Below, one piece after another: positions 42,860-51,453 of a stretch of DNA of 64,000 bases. The stretch is from Fen-1273 sp963837815 (GTDB lineage Bacteria > Bacteroidota > Ignavibacteria > UBA10030 > UBA6906). Made by a program: the position numbers and the translations under genes. The notes under the pieces were generated by a model. That model saw nothing but the letters and a program-made list of their open reading frames with translations. It had not been told where the DNA came from and made no database searches. The stretch spans positions 434,001 to 498,000 of the forward strand of contig CAWIOS010000009.1 of NCBI GenBank assembly GCA_963837815.1, in the 5' to 3' direction. Positions within the stretch are counted from its first letter, which is position 1. Every line of letters begins with the position of its first letter.

Positions 42860-45271
42860 CTATCGGACGACGATGACCTTCATCGTCTGCTGGAATTGTC
42901 TCCCCGGCGTCACGGAGGATGCGGCCTCCATGCGGCAGAAGTAGACTCCCGAAGCCGCCGCGGCGTTCCAAACGACGGCATGGTATCCGGCGTCAAGCTC
43001 GCCGTTGACGAGTTCCGCCACCCGCTGCCCGATCACGTTATAGATCGCGATGGAGACCCTGCTCTGCACGGGGAGTGCGAATGCGATCGTCGTCGAGGGA
43101 TTGAACGGGTTCGGGTAGTTCTGCATGAGCGCGAACCGGTCGGGAAGCCCGGTGCTCCCCGGTGCGACGGAAAGCGTGTTCGGGAGCCCATACACCTCGA
43201 ACTCGCGTATTGCGAATCCCGTGGCGCTGGAGTCGCGCGTGTCAAGATACAGCGCGACGAACATGGCGGCCTGGTTAATGCTGTCGATGATCGTCGTCCC
43301 TCCCGTGGTGCTCGTCCCGGGGCGCGGAACCGACCAGGTGCTGTTGTCGGGGGAGACCGAGAGACGGTAGGCCGTCGCGAAATTTCCTCCCCACCGGACG
43401 ATGACCCTCGTGACGACGTAGCTCTGTCCCAGGTAGCAGACGATCCACTGGTTGTTCGCGGGGATGCTTGCCCACTGCGTCGTCGTGTCGCCGTCCGTCA
43501 TGGCCTGCGGGTTGGCAAATGCGGGGATCGTGCTGCTCGACGAGACGTCGACGTATTTCGTCAGCGCCCTGTTGATCTGGTCCTGTGAGACCACCGTCAC
43601 AAGGATCGATGCGGTGTCTCTGACCGATCCGGCGGCGATCAGCCTGTACGTCCGCGTGGAGGCGGGGTGGACGAGCAGCGAGTCGATCCGTTTGACGGCG
43701 GAATCGTTCAGCGTGACCGCGGAGGCGTGGGAGACATCCCACCTGAAGAGGACCGGGTCGCCGGTGCCGACTCTCGTTGCGGAAGATCCGAACGAGATGA
43801 TCTTCCCGCTGGGATAGACACCGACGTTCGCGGTTGTCGTATCGGTGACGCTCCCCGATGTGATGAGACGGTACGCCGTTGTGGCGTGAGGTGACACGAA
43901 CATTGTGCCGCTCACCGGGACGCTGCTTCCGTTGATCGTGGCCGTGGTCCCGAGCGCGGTTTTCCAGTCCAGCAGGCTCGTCTCCCCGCTGTCGATGAGC
44001 GAGGGCTGTGCGGTGAACGAATAGACATTTCCCGCGACGGGAACGGGATCGACGTCCTCGGGGTATCGTGAAAAAAGCTCCTGCGTCAGCACAAGCGTGT
44101 TGGCCTGCAGCACCGGCTGCGAATGGCCGGTCGCCCCGCTGTACCATCCCCATGAGAGCGCGCCCGCGTACCCGTTGGCGTAGAGCGTATCGTACAGCGC
44201 GGTGTAGGGGAGCGCGAGCGTTTGTTCCGGGAAGAACTCGGCAATCACAAGCGGCTTTGAAAGCTGCCATGAGGAGTACGGGTGGACGAACGGGGAGATC
44301 GGCGTGCTCTGCCACGTATAATAGTGGTCCGTGTAAAAATCGAGTGTCCCCCCGGGGTCTCCCCCCGCCGCGATCAGCCTGTCGTCCCTGTAATAATTCA
44401 GGTTCGGACCCGCGGCGAACTTCCTGATCAGGTCCTCCGCCGACATCCTGAACCCGTACCGTGCGTAGAACTGGTCCTCGATCTGCGATTGTTCGGCTGC
44501 GGTGAGCGACGCGAGACGCGCCTGGAGATCACCCCTCTTGGCAAGCCCGTTGACGTCGGTCTCCGCGGTCAGCGCCCATGCGCCGGTCGTGACCTTCGCC
44601 GAGGGGTCTTCCCTGTGAATCGCCCCCGCGCAGCGGTTGACGAACATCTGTATATCCGCCATCGGGACGTGATACGTCGTGCTCCACCCGAACTCGTTGC
44701 TCATCCCCTCCGCCTCGTTGAATATCTCCCAGCCGATGATCGCGGGATGCCCCTTGACGCTGTCGACCATCGGCACGAGCGCATTGTTGATGTAGTATTT
44801 CGTGTATGTTGTGTCCGTCAGCATGAGCTGTGACCTGTTTGTCACGAGACTCGCCAGCGACGTGTCCATCATGTCGAACGACCAGAGTGAAAGGAGGAGC
44901 CCGATCTTCCTCTGCCATGCCATGTTGAGTATGAGCTTCAGGTCCGCAATCGCATGCACGCCGGGGCCGATGACGGCTCCTCCCGTGTTGAATTGCGGCG
45001 TGTTCGCTCCGGTCGTGTGAAGCCAGAACCGGAGCGCGTTCCCGCCGTGTGCATGGATGGAGTCGAAGACCGCACTGAACGACGCGGTGTCGACGGGGTT
45101 CGGCCCCAGGTCGCCGGCGAAATTGACCCACGCAATGTTTGATCCGTCGAGGAAGAGCTGCTGGTTGTTGAAGACGACGCGTGACTGCGCGCGGCCTCCG
45201 GGCCCGGTGCCGGCGGAAAGCAGTACGGCGCATGCGAGAATCGTCATCGATCCGGCGTTGAGCGTTTTCAT
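42860..45271 (-). CDS. GH5 mannanase-like enzyme with Ig-like repeats, F5/8C module and T9SS domain
   Basis: 803 residues with signal peptide (1-29). GH5 barrel about 30-400: LDGSNIAWVNFAGDLG, acid/base Glu186 in GWEIFNEAEG and nucleophile Glu345 in LVIAEFFPEQ, which suit mannanases of the WEIFNE type. Two short Ig-like beta domains follow (about 410-570, each ending in TTANVGVYPSG or TASILVTVVSQ), then a discoidin/F5-8C module (about 575-695, CBM32-like: ANPQAMTDGDTTTQWAS, then FAIREFEVYG) and the T9SS domain (NYPNPFNPSTTI to VIVVR). It is the only multi-module secreted mannanase in the window and so probably the main surface enzyme. The T9SS tail is slightly atypical (YFCRMEAASS). An operator site lies about 115 bases upstream. 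Confidence 0.87.
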   Translation of the reverse strand: MKTLNAGSMTILACAVLLSAGTGPGGRAQSRVVFNNQQLFLDGSNIAWVNFAGDLGPNPVDTASFSAVFDSIHAHGGNALRFWLHTTGANTPQFNTGGAVIGPGVHAIADLKLILNMAWQRKIGLLLSLWSFDMMDTSLASLVTNRSQLMLTDTTYTKYYINNALVPMVDSVKGHPAIIGWEIFNEAEGMSNEFGWSTTYHVPMADIQMFVNRCAGAIHREDPSAKVTTGAWALTAETDVNGLAKRGDLQARLASLTAAEQSQIEDQFYARYGFRMSAEDLIRKFAAGPNLNYYRDDRLIAAGGDPGGTLDFYTDHYYTWQSTPISPFVHPYSSWQLSKPLVIAEFFPEQTLALPYTALYDTLYANGYAGALSWGWYSGATGHSQPVLQANTLVLTQELFSRYPEDVDPVPVAGNVYSFTAQPSLIDSGETSLLDWKTALGTTATINGSSVPVSGTMFVSPHATTAYRLITSGSVTDTTTANVGVYPSGKIISFGSSATRVGTGDPVLFRWDVSHASAVTLNDSAVKRIDSLLVHPASTRTYRLIAAGSVRDTASILVTVVSQDQINRALTKYVDVSSSSTIPAFANPQAMTDGDTTTQWASIPANNQWIVCYLGQSYVVTRVIVRWGGNFATAYRLSVSPDNSTWSVPRPGTSTTGGTTIIDSINQAAMFVALYLDTRDSSATGFAIREFEVYGLPNTLSVAPGSTGLPDRFALMQNYPNPFNPSTTIAFALPVQSRVSIAIYNVIGQRVAELVNGELDAGYHAVVWNAAAASGVYFCRMEAASSVTPGRQFQQTMKVIVVR

Positions 45272-45645
45272 GGGATTCCCCGCGGGAAAGTTGTGTATCG
45301 GCGATAACCTGATTCAAAACGCAACTAGCGCGCCATGCCCGACCGGCGTTCTGCGTGTGAAAACCGCATTCCGGCGCCGGAACGTGTTATCAATTCAATA
45401 AAGATTATGAAAACATGAAAAAAACCTGCGACGGCGGATTTCACTTCCGGATTGCGGGCAGACGCACCGGCATCATGTCCCTCCCTTTCCTCCCCTCTCA
45501 TTCGCTCTGGCATGCCAATTGCTTACCACGGGATAGTTTTTTTTAAAATTCTCTCGCCTTTGTGCAAAATCGGCAGTATCCTTTGTGTGCACGCACCCAC
45601 GGTAATCCTTTTGACCTGTTCCGATACAACTCAGCGGAGTATATC
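45272..45645. other. 374-base divergent intergenic region with operator
   Basis: Lies between the divergent GH5 and triple-module genes. Its centre is AT-rich, with palindrome site 3 at 45387-45401. A TTGCTT (about 45521) followed 17 bases later by a TTTAAA run inside a block of eight T is a possible promoter toward the + strand gene. No coding signal is convincing; the frame open from 45562 is AT-rich and precedes the real start. Confidence 0.5.
45387..45401. promoter_or_regulatory. TTATCA-N3-TGATAA operator, site 3 (degenerate)
   Basis: TTATCAATTCAATAA: left half and spacer match the other sites, right half has two changes (CAATAA). It lies between two divergent secreted-protein genes, 115 bases from the GH5 start and 245 from the other. 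Confidence 0.45.
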
Positions 45646-47583
45646 ATGAAACGACTGCTACTCGTTGCGTGCCTTCTGTTCATCGCCGGCGCGTATGCAC
45701 GTGCTCAGGTTGTGGCGGATTTTGAGAAGAACACAGGCGGGTTCCACGTCCTGACGCAGTATTTCGGGAACGCTCTCCTGAGGGCTTCGCAGAAGGCGGA
45801 TCCGACCGCGAAGAGCCTGGGGGTCATGGTCCTCAACTTCAATTTCCCCCCCGCGGACACCGGGAACAAGGGGGCGGTCGGGGCGAACAACGCCATCGTG
45901 ACGAACGGCGCGCACTTCATCACCTACTGGGTGTACATGCCGCCGAGCACGCCGGACAGCCTTGAGATCACCGTCTTTGCGCAGGATAACATTGCCTATG
46001 CCTTCAAGCAGAAGGTCTATCTCGGGAAGTCGATTCCCAAGAACACGTGGTATCCCCTCTCGCTCGACCTGACGCAGGCCCAGATCAACGACCCGACGTT
46101 TAACCTCACGACAGGGAACATCTTCCTGACGGGCATACAGGTCGACACGTACGCCAGCCATCACGCATGGCAGGACAGCATGCTCGTCGACAACGTCGCC
46201 CTCGTGGGAGCGCAGCCGATCTCCGTCGCTTCGTTCGAGACGGGACTCGGGGGGTTCGCGAACGTGAACTTCGGCCCCGCGCTCAAGCTCGTCGCGCAGG
46301 CTCCCGATCCGACGGCGAAAACCTCCGGTGTCATGAAGCTCGACTGGATATTCCCCGCCGACACCGTCTCCAAAGGGGCGGTGGGACTCCAGCAGCCGGG
46401 GGGTCTTCCGGCGGGCACCGCGCGGTTCATTACGTACTGGGTCTACCTCCCCGACTCGACGATGCCCGACAGCTTTGCGGTCAGCGTCTTCGCGCAGGAC
46501 AACAAGAACTATGCGTACCATGACACTTCCGTGCTTGCCGGGAACATCCCGAAGAAAACGTGGTATCCGCTTTCGCTCGACCTTGCCCAGTGGGAGATCA
46601 ATGACCCGTCATTCAATCTCGTCGCGGGGAACATATTCAGCACGGGGATACAGATCGACAGCTACAACTACCACGGCGTCATCCCCGGGTGGAATGACAG
46701 CCTCTATGTCGACAACGTGGCGCTTCTCACGCCGGTTATCCCCCCGCCGCTGAAGAAACTCGTCGTGGACAATTTTGAAAGCATCGGGGATGTGGGCGGA
46801 TTCTCGGTGCAGCCGTCCGTCGGTCCCTCGTTCACGGCCGTCGCAAACGCCGTCGATACGACGAACGCCGCAAACCGCGTTCTCGCCGTGACGGCCGCGT
46901 TCGATACCGGGACGGTGAAGGTCAAGGGGGCGATCGCGAAGCCCAATTTCGCGTTCTTCAAGCAGGGGGACACGAGCGCGACGGACATCACGTTCGACGT
47001 CTTCGTCCCCGCGACGATGCCGGACAGCGCCCGGTTTGACCTTGTCCTCTTCGGCCCCGCCACGGGAAACGCCTGGGTGCAGGACGAGTTCATGCTCGGC
47101 TCCGCGAGCTTCCAGAAAGGCGCATGGAACACGCTCGATTTCAGCGTGAGCAGACACATTGCGGACAAATCAATCACCGCTCCGCGCCTCACGGCGACGT
47201 TCTACGTCCAGGTCTACTACACGACGGGGAAGAAGTGGAACGGGACGATATTCTTCGACAACCTGACGCTCCTGGGAATCGACGCGTTGACGGGCGTATC
47301 TCAGAACCCGAACACGCCGTACGCGTACAGGCTGTACAACAACTACCCGAATCCGTTCAACCCGTCAACCGTGATCCGGTACGATCTGAAGCAGGAGGGT
47401 CCGGTCTCCCTGAAGATCTATGACGTGCTGGGGCGCGAGGTGACGACGCTCGTGAACGAACGCGAGGGTGCGGGGCCCCATGCCGTCGTCTTCGATGCGA
47501 ACAGGTTTGCCACCGGCGCGTATTTCTACACGCTGCGTGCCGGCGATTTTGTCAAGACCCAGAAGATGATGTTCCTGAAATAG
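45646..47583 (+). CDS. Secreted triple beta-sandwich glycan-binding protein with T9SS domain
   Basis: 645 residues from ATG 45646 (AGCGGAG upstream). Signal peptide ends YARAQ (about 21). Three tandem modules of about 175 residues follow (22-193, 195-373, 378-565). The first two are near-copies (FITYWVYMP / FITYWVYLP; KNTWYPLSLDLTQ / KKTWYPLSLDLAQ; DSMLVDNVAL / DSLYVDNVAL) and the third is diverged. Each has the D-F-E start and aromatic strands of CBM jelly rolls such as mannan-binding CBM27, CBM35 or CBM11-like modules; the family is not certain. No catalytic domain is present. A T9SS domain follows (NYPNPFNPSTVI to MMFLK). It probably holds mannan at the cell surface, taking the place of SusE/F-type binding lipoproteins. 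Confidence 0.75.
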   Translation: MKRLLLVACLLFIAGAYARAQVVADFEKNTGGFHVLTQYFGNALLRASQKADPTAKSLGVMVLNFNFPPADTGNKGAVGANNAIVTNGAHFITYWVYMPPSTPDSLEITVFAQDNIAYAFKQKVYLGKSIPKNTWYPLSLDLTQAQINDPTFNLTTGNIFLTGIQVDTYASHHAWQDSMLVDNVALVGAQPISVASFETGLGGFANVNFGPALKLVAQAPDPTAKTSGVMKLDWIFPADTVSKGAVGLQQPGGLPAGTARFITYWVYLPDSTMPDSFAVSVFAQDNKNYAYHDTSVLAGNIPKKTWYPLSLDLAQWEINDPSFNLVAGNIFSTGIQIDSYNYHGVIPGWNDSLYVDNVALLTPVIPPPLKKLVVDNFESIGDVGGFSVQPSVGPSFTAVANAVDTTNAANRVLAVTAAFDTGTVKVKGAIAKPNFAFFKQGDTSATDITFDVFVPATMPDSARFDLVLFGPATGNAWVQDEFMLGSASFQKGAWNTLDFSVSRHIADKSITAPRLTATFYVQVYYTTGKKWNGTIFFDNLTLLGIDALTGVSQNPNTPYAYRLYNNYPNPFNPSTVIRYDLKQEGPVSLKIYDVLGREVTTLVNEREGAGPHAVVFDANRFATGAYFYTLRAGDFVKTQKMMFLK

Positions 47584-47661
47584 GACCGCCGGGCTCCTCC
47601 GGCGCGGTGCGCGGCGTTCTTTCCTCCGGGTCTACACTCACATATTGCTGACAGGGCCAAC

Positions 47662-49005
47662 GTGCGTTCAACTGCTCTCACTGCATTCATCCTCGTTTCG
47701 CTTGCTTTCCCCGCCTCACCGGGAGTTGTGCGTGGTGCGGAAACGCCGGAACAAAAATCGGAACGGCTCCGCTGGTGGCGCGAGGCACGGTTCGGCATGT
47801 TCATCCACTGGGGCCCTGTCAGCCTCAAGGGGACGGAGATAAGCTGGTCCCGGGGAGGAGAGCGGCGGGGGATTGAAGGGAAAGGCGAAATCCCCGTTGC
47901 CGTCTACGATAATCTGTACAGACAGTTTGATCCCGGAAAATTCGATGCGGCGGAGTGGGTGGGAATCGCGAAGTCTGCGGGGATGAAATACATGGTGCTG
48001 ACGGCGAAGCACTGTGACGGCTTTTGCCTGTGGCGCTCGGACGTCGACGGGTATTGCATGAGTGCCACGCCCTTCAAACGCGACGTCTGCGGCGAGCTCG
48101 CGTCCGCCGCTCGTGATTCCGGGATGCGGATAGGGTGGTACTATTCCCCGATGGACTGGCGCGACCCGGACTGCCGGACGGAACGCAACGACGTCTACCT
48201 CAGGAAAATGCGCGGCCATCTCCGTGAACTGCTGGGCAACTACGGCCGCATCGACCTCCTCTGGTTTGATTACGACGGGGGGCCGATCCCGTGGGACCAG
48301 GCGAACACGTACGCGCTCGTCCGCTCGATGCAGCCCGGCGTGATCATCAACGAGAGGCTGAGCCTGGGCCCGTACAGGGAGAACGACCCGAACCGCATCG
48401 ACGAACGGGCCGATTACAGGACGCCGGAACAGAGGATCGGCGCGTTCGACAACGCCGTCCCGTGGGAAACGTGCATGACGATCGGTACGCAGTGGTCATG
48501 GAAGCCGGCCGACACGATAAAGACCGCCGCCGAGTGTGTGCGGATACTTGTCGCCTGTGCGACCGGTGACGGCAACCTTCTCCTCGACGTCGGACCGATG
48601 CCGGACGGGAGGATTGAACCACGGCAGGTGGATGTGCTGAAAGGAATTGGCGGCTGGCTCGCGAAATACGGGGAGAGCATCTACGGGACGCGCGGTGGTC
48701 CGTTCCGGAACGGGACCTGGGGGGGATCGACACGGAAAGGGAATGCGATCTACGTTCATGTTTTGCGGTGGGTGAACGGTGAGCTCCGTCTTCCTCCCCT
48801 TGGCGCGCGGATTACAGGGACGAGCGTCCTCACCGGGGGGACCGCCGCTGTTGCACAGACGGCGGCGGGGATCACGCTCCGTGCGCCTGTTCCGGCACGG
48901 GATGAATGTGAAACCATAATAAAGCTGGATCTCGACAGGCCCGCCGGGGATTTGCCGGTTCTCAGCGTCGGGGAACCCGGAAAAAAGGATGCGGGGAAGA
49001 ACTGA
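47662..49005 (+). CDS. GH29 alpha-L-fucosidase
   Basis: 447 residues from a GTG at 47662 that opens a signal peptide (RSTALTAFILVSLAFPAS). GH29 landmarks: WWREARFGMFIHWGPVS, KYMVLTAKHCDGFCLW, GWYYSPMDW, nucleophile Asp203 in LLWFDYDGG, GNLLLDVGPMPDGRI. It removes alpha-linked L-fucose, for example from xyloglucan side chains; with the GH31 enzyme this suggests xyloglucan as a further substrate. It lacks a T9SS domain and is probably periplasmic. Fucose itself has no isomerase or kinase in the window (RhaA and RhaB are rhamnose-type), although the aldolase of the microcompartment could handle fuculose-1-phosphate. It follows the binding-protein gene by about 80 bases. Confidence 0.92.
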   Translation: MRSTALTAFILVSLAFPASPGVVRGAETPEQKSERLRWWREARFGMFIHWGPVSLKGTEISWSRGGERRGIEGKGEIPVAVYDNLYRQFDPGKFDAAEWVGIAKSAGMKYMVLTAKHCDGFCLWRSDVDGYCMSATPFKRDVCGELASAARDSGMRIGWYYSPMDWRDPDCRTERNDVYLRKMRGHLRELLGNYGRIDLLWFDYDGGPIPWDQANTYALVRSMQPGVIINERLSLGPYRENDPNRIDERADYRTPEQRIGAFDNAVPWETCMTIGTQWSWKPADTIKTAAECVRILVACATGDGNLLLDVGPMPDGRIEPRQVDVLKGIGGWLAKYGESIYGTRGGPFRNGTWGGSTRKGNAIYVHVLRWVNGELRLPPLGARITGTSVLTGGTAAVAQTAAGITLRAPVPARDECETIIKLDLDRPAGDLPVLSVGEPGKKDAGKN

Positions 49006-49036
49006 ACGAACGATCATTCATGAAGGGTTGACACTG

Positions 49037-51063
49037 ATGCGACATATAGTTCTGCTCACGGTGCTCTGTTCCTGTCTCCAGTATGCCCCGGCGCTTGGCT
49101 CGCAGTTCCGCCTTGCGCCTCTTTTCGGGGACAACATGGTCCTCGAGCAGAAGCGGGAGGTCCCCGTCTGGGGGGAAGGGACTCCCGGAACGCGGATCAC
49201 GCTGAAAACGTCCTGGAAAAAGGAAGCCTCTGCGCTCGTCCGCCCCGACGGCTCATGGTCCCTTACCGTCATGACGCCCCGCGCGGGAGGGCCCTACGAG
49301 ATTTCCGTTGTGCATGATGATTCGACGACTCTGATAAAGAACGTGCTCGTCGGCGAAGTGTGGCTCTGCTCGGGACAATCGAACATGGAAATGCCGCTGG
49401 AGGGTTGGGCCGCCGATTCCGTCCTCAGCTCCGCGGAGGAGATCGGGAATGCGTCGTACCCTCAGATCCGCCTTTTCACGGTGAAGCGGGCGTACGCGGC
49501 GGCCCCGCAGTCGGAATGCGCGGGCGCGTGGGATGAATGCTCTCCGAAGAGCGCGCATTCGTTCAGCGCCGCGGCGTATTTCTTCGGCAGGACGCTCTAC
49601 CGGACGCTCGGTGTCCCCGTGGGGCTCGTGCATGCGAGCTGGGGGGGACCGCCGCCGAATCCTGGATAAGCCGGGACTCTCTCTTCCGCATCGCGCGATA
49701 CGATTCCGTGCTAGAGAAGATCAGCGTGACGGCGGAAAGCATGAAAGTCTTCCAGTCGTGGCTCGGGAAATTCCCGGTCGTCGACGTGGGAAAGCGCGAC
49801 CGCGATACGAAGTGGCAGAACCTCGGTCTCGGGGACGACAGCTGCGCGCTCCCGGCCTTCGATGACAGGGCGTGGCGGGTCATGAATCTCCCGACGTACT
49901 GGGAGAAGACGGAGGTGGGGGAATTCGACGGCGTCGTCTGGTTCCGCCGTCAGGTCACTCTCCCCGCCTCATGGGTCCACAGGGACCTCGTCGTGGAGCT
50001 CGGCCCCGTGGACGACATGGATGCGACGTACTTCAACGGGGTGCGCATCGGGGCCCACGAAACCGAGGGACTGTGGAATCTCAACAGGGTGTACGCGGTC
50101 CCGGCCCGGTGTGTGGATTCGACGCGTGTGACGATCGCCGTGCGCGTGATCGACAACGGCGGGGGCGGAGGGATATACGGGGCGGCGAATGTGATGTGGA
50201 TCCAGCCGCGCGAAGTGCGGGACGCGGAGGAAAAGGTCTCACTCGCCGGCGACTGGCGCTATCTCCCCGTGGCGGACTACCTGGGAGACAGGCTCTATGT
50301 TTTCGGTCTGGCGGGAGAACAGTACTTCAACAGGCCGCGGCTTCCGTTCGATTTTTCCGGTTACGCGCCGACCGCGCTCTATAACGGGATGATCGCTCCG
50401 CTCGTGCCGTTCAGCCTTGCGGGGGTGATATGGTACCAGGGGGAATCCAACGCGGGTGCCCCGGCGATGTACCGCACTCTGCTGCCGATGTTGATCCGCA
50501 ACTGGCGAAGCGCATTCCGCCTGCCGGACCTCCCGTTTGAGTATGTCCAGATCGCGCCGTATGAATACGGTCCCGCCACGCAGTCTGCGCTTCTTCGCGA
50601 GGCGCAGTTCCTCACGCTCGGTGTGAAGAACACGGGAATGGCGGTGACACTCGATATCGGCAAATCGAGCGACATTCATCCCCCGAACAAGCAGGAGGTC
50701 GGCAGGCGGCTCGCCCTTCTTGCACTCGCGAACACGTACGGGAAAAAACTCGTTGCTTCCGGTCCCGTCTACCGAACGAAGAGGATCGTCGGCGACGCGG
50801 TCGAGCTCTCGTTCGGCAATGTCGCCGGGGGTCTCGTCGTCACCCAGTCCGAACGGGGGAACGGGTTCCAGGTCGCCGGGGAGGATCATCTGTTCAGGAA
50901 CGCGGACGTGGAGGTTCGCGGATCCAGGTTGATCGTGTCAAGCCTCCTCGTGAAGCACCCCCTTGCGGTGCGCTATGCGTTCGGCAACGTTTCGCAGGCG
51001 ACACTGTACAACAGCGCGGGTCTCCCCTCGTCTTCGTTCCGGACCGACGATTGGGCACCCTGA
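49037..51063 (+). pseudogene. SASA-type carbohydrate acetylesterase, one frame break at a poly-G run
   Basis: Sialate-O-acetylesterase-like (SGNH) enzyme. Start at ATG 49037 with a signal peptide (RHIVLLTVLCSCLQYAPALG), then LFGDNMVLEQKREVPVWG and the nucleophile motif CSGQSNMEMP. The frame ends just after GLVHASWGG at a run of seven G (49641-49647). The next frame resumes exactly with GTAAESWIS and carries on to 51063, with an inserted GH2-like jelly roll (FDDRAWRVMNLPTYW to VMWIQP), VIWYQGESNA and the catalytic SDIHPPNK. One added G gives a single protein of about 675 residues. In this setting it more likely deacetylates mannan or xylan than sialic acid. All catalytic motifs survive, so the break is probably not old. 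Confidence 0.85.
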
Positions 51064-51088
51064 GGCACTTTATCATTTTGACACAGGA

Positions 51089-51103
51089 TTATCAATTTGA
51101 TAA
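51089..51103. promoter_or_regulatory. TTATCA-N3-TGATAA operator, site 4
   Basis: TTATCAATTTGATAA, a perfect 6-3-6 palindrome identical to site 5. Centred about 33 bases before the TATAAT at 51127, that is, over the -35 region, so it could serve a repressor or a class II activator. A half-site lies 14 bases upstream. Confidence 0.72.
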
Positions 51104-51126
51104 GATGAATGTTGTTTTTGTCAAGA

Positions 51127-51132
51127 TATAAT
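51127..51132 (+). promoter_or_regulatory. TATAAT -10 element of the TonB receptor gene
   Basis: Perfect TATAAT just downstream of operator site 4. No canonical -35 hexamer is present at 17 bases, which suits an activator-dependent promoter. Confidence 0.4.
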
Positions 51133-51146
51133 TAGGTTTTCGTGAC

Positions 51147-51161
51147 AATTTGTGACAAATT
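51147..51161. promoter_or_regulatory. Inverted repeat AATTTGT-G-ACAAATT
   Basis: A perfect 7-1-7 palindrome just downstream of the -10 element, overlapping a direct repeat of GTGACAA (51142 and 51152). Its sequence is unrelated to the TTATCA sites, so a second regulator is possible; in RNA it would form only a weak AU hairpin. Confidence 0.4.
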
Positions 51162-51453
51162 CGTGATGTGCAGACTTCGAGATTCTGGCATCCTCTGTGT
51201 TCCTGTAAATAGAACTATATCCGCCGTTCGGTGTCCGTCGGGGGTGTACTCCGACCGGGCACCTCTCAACGCCTGAAGTGAATTCTTGTATGAGCTGGTA
51301 GCGTCCGACGTTCCGGGAGATTTTCTTCCGCCTGACAGTTCTGATCTCGCTCATGTTCTTCTAACCGCCGCCGGAATCACGGATTTGCTTTCACATGCAT
51401 CCCGTGCCCGGTATCTACACAAAAAAGAAGATCCCGAAAGGAGCAACGTGCGT

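Larger units (their letters stand above)
51064..51453 (+). other. 390-base regulatory leader of the TonB receptor gene
   Basis: Holds, in order, a partial operator (TTATCA at 51070-51075, then TGACAC), the perfect operator 51089-51103, a TATAAT at 51127-51132, the inverted repeat 51147-51161, and about 290 bases of untranslated sequence before the start at 51454. The open frame from 51286 is not supported by a ribosome binding site. The length leaves room for post-transcriptional control, but I see no recognisable riboswitch. Confidence 0.5.

Noticed and set aside
45562..45645. N-terminal extension of the triple-module protein from an upstream start
   Set aside because: The extra 28 residues are not signal-like and the signal peptide starts cleanly at 45646 with its own ribosome binding site.
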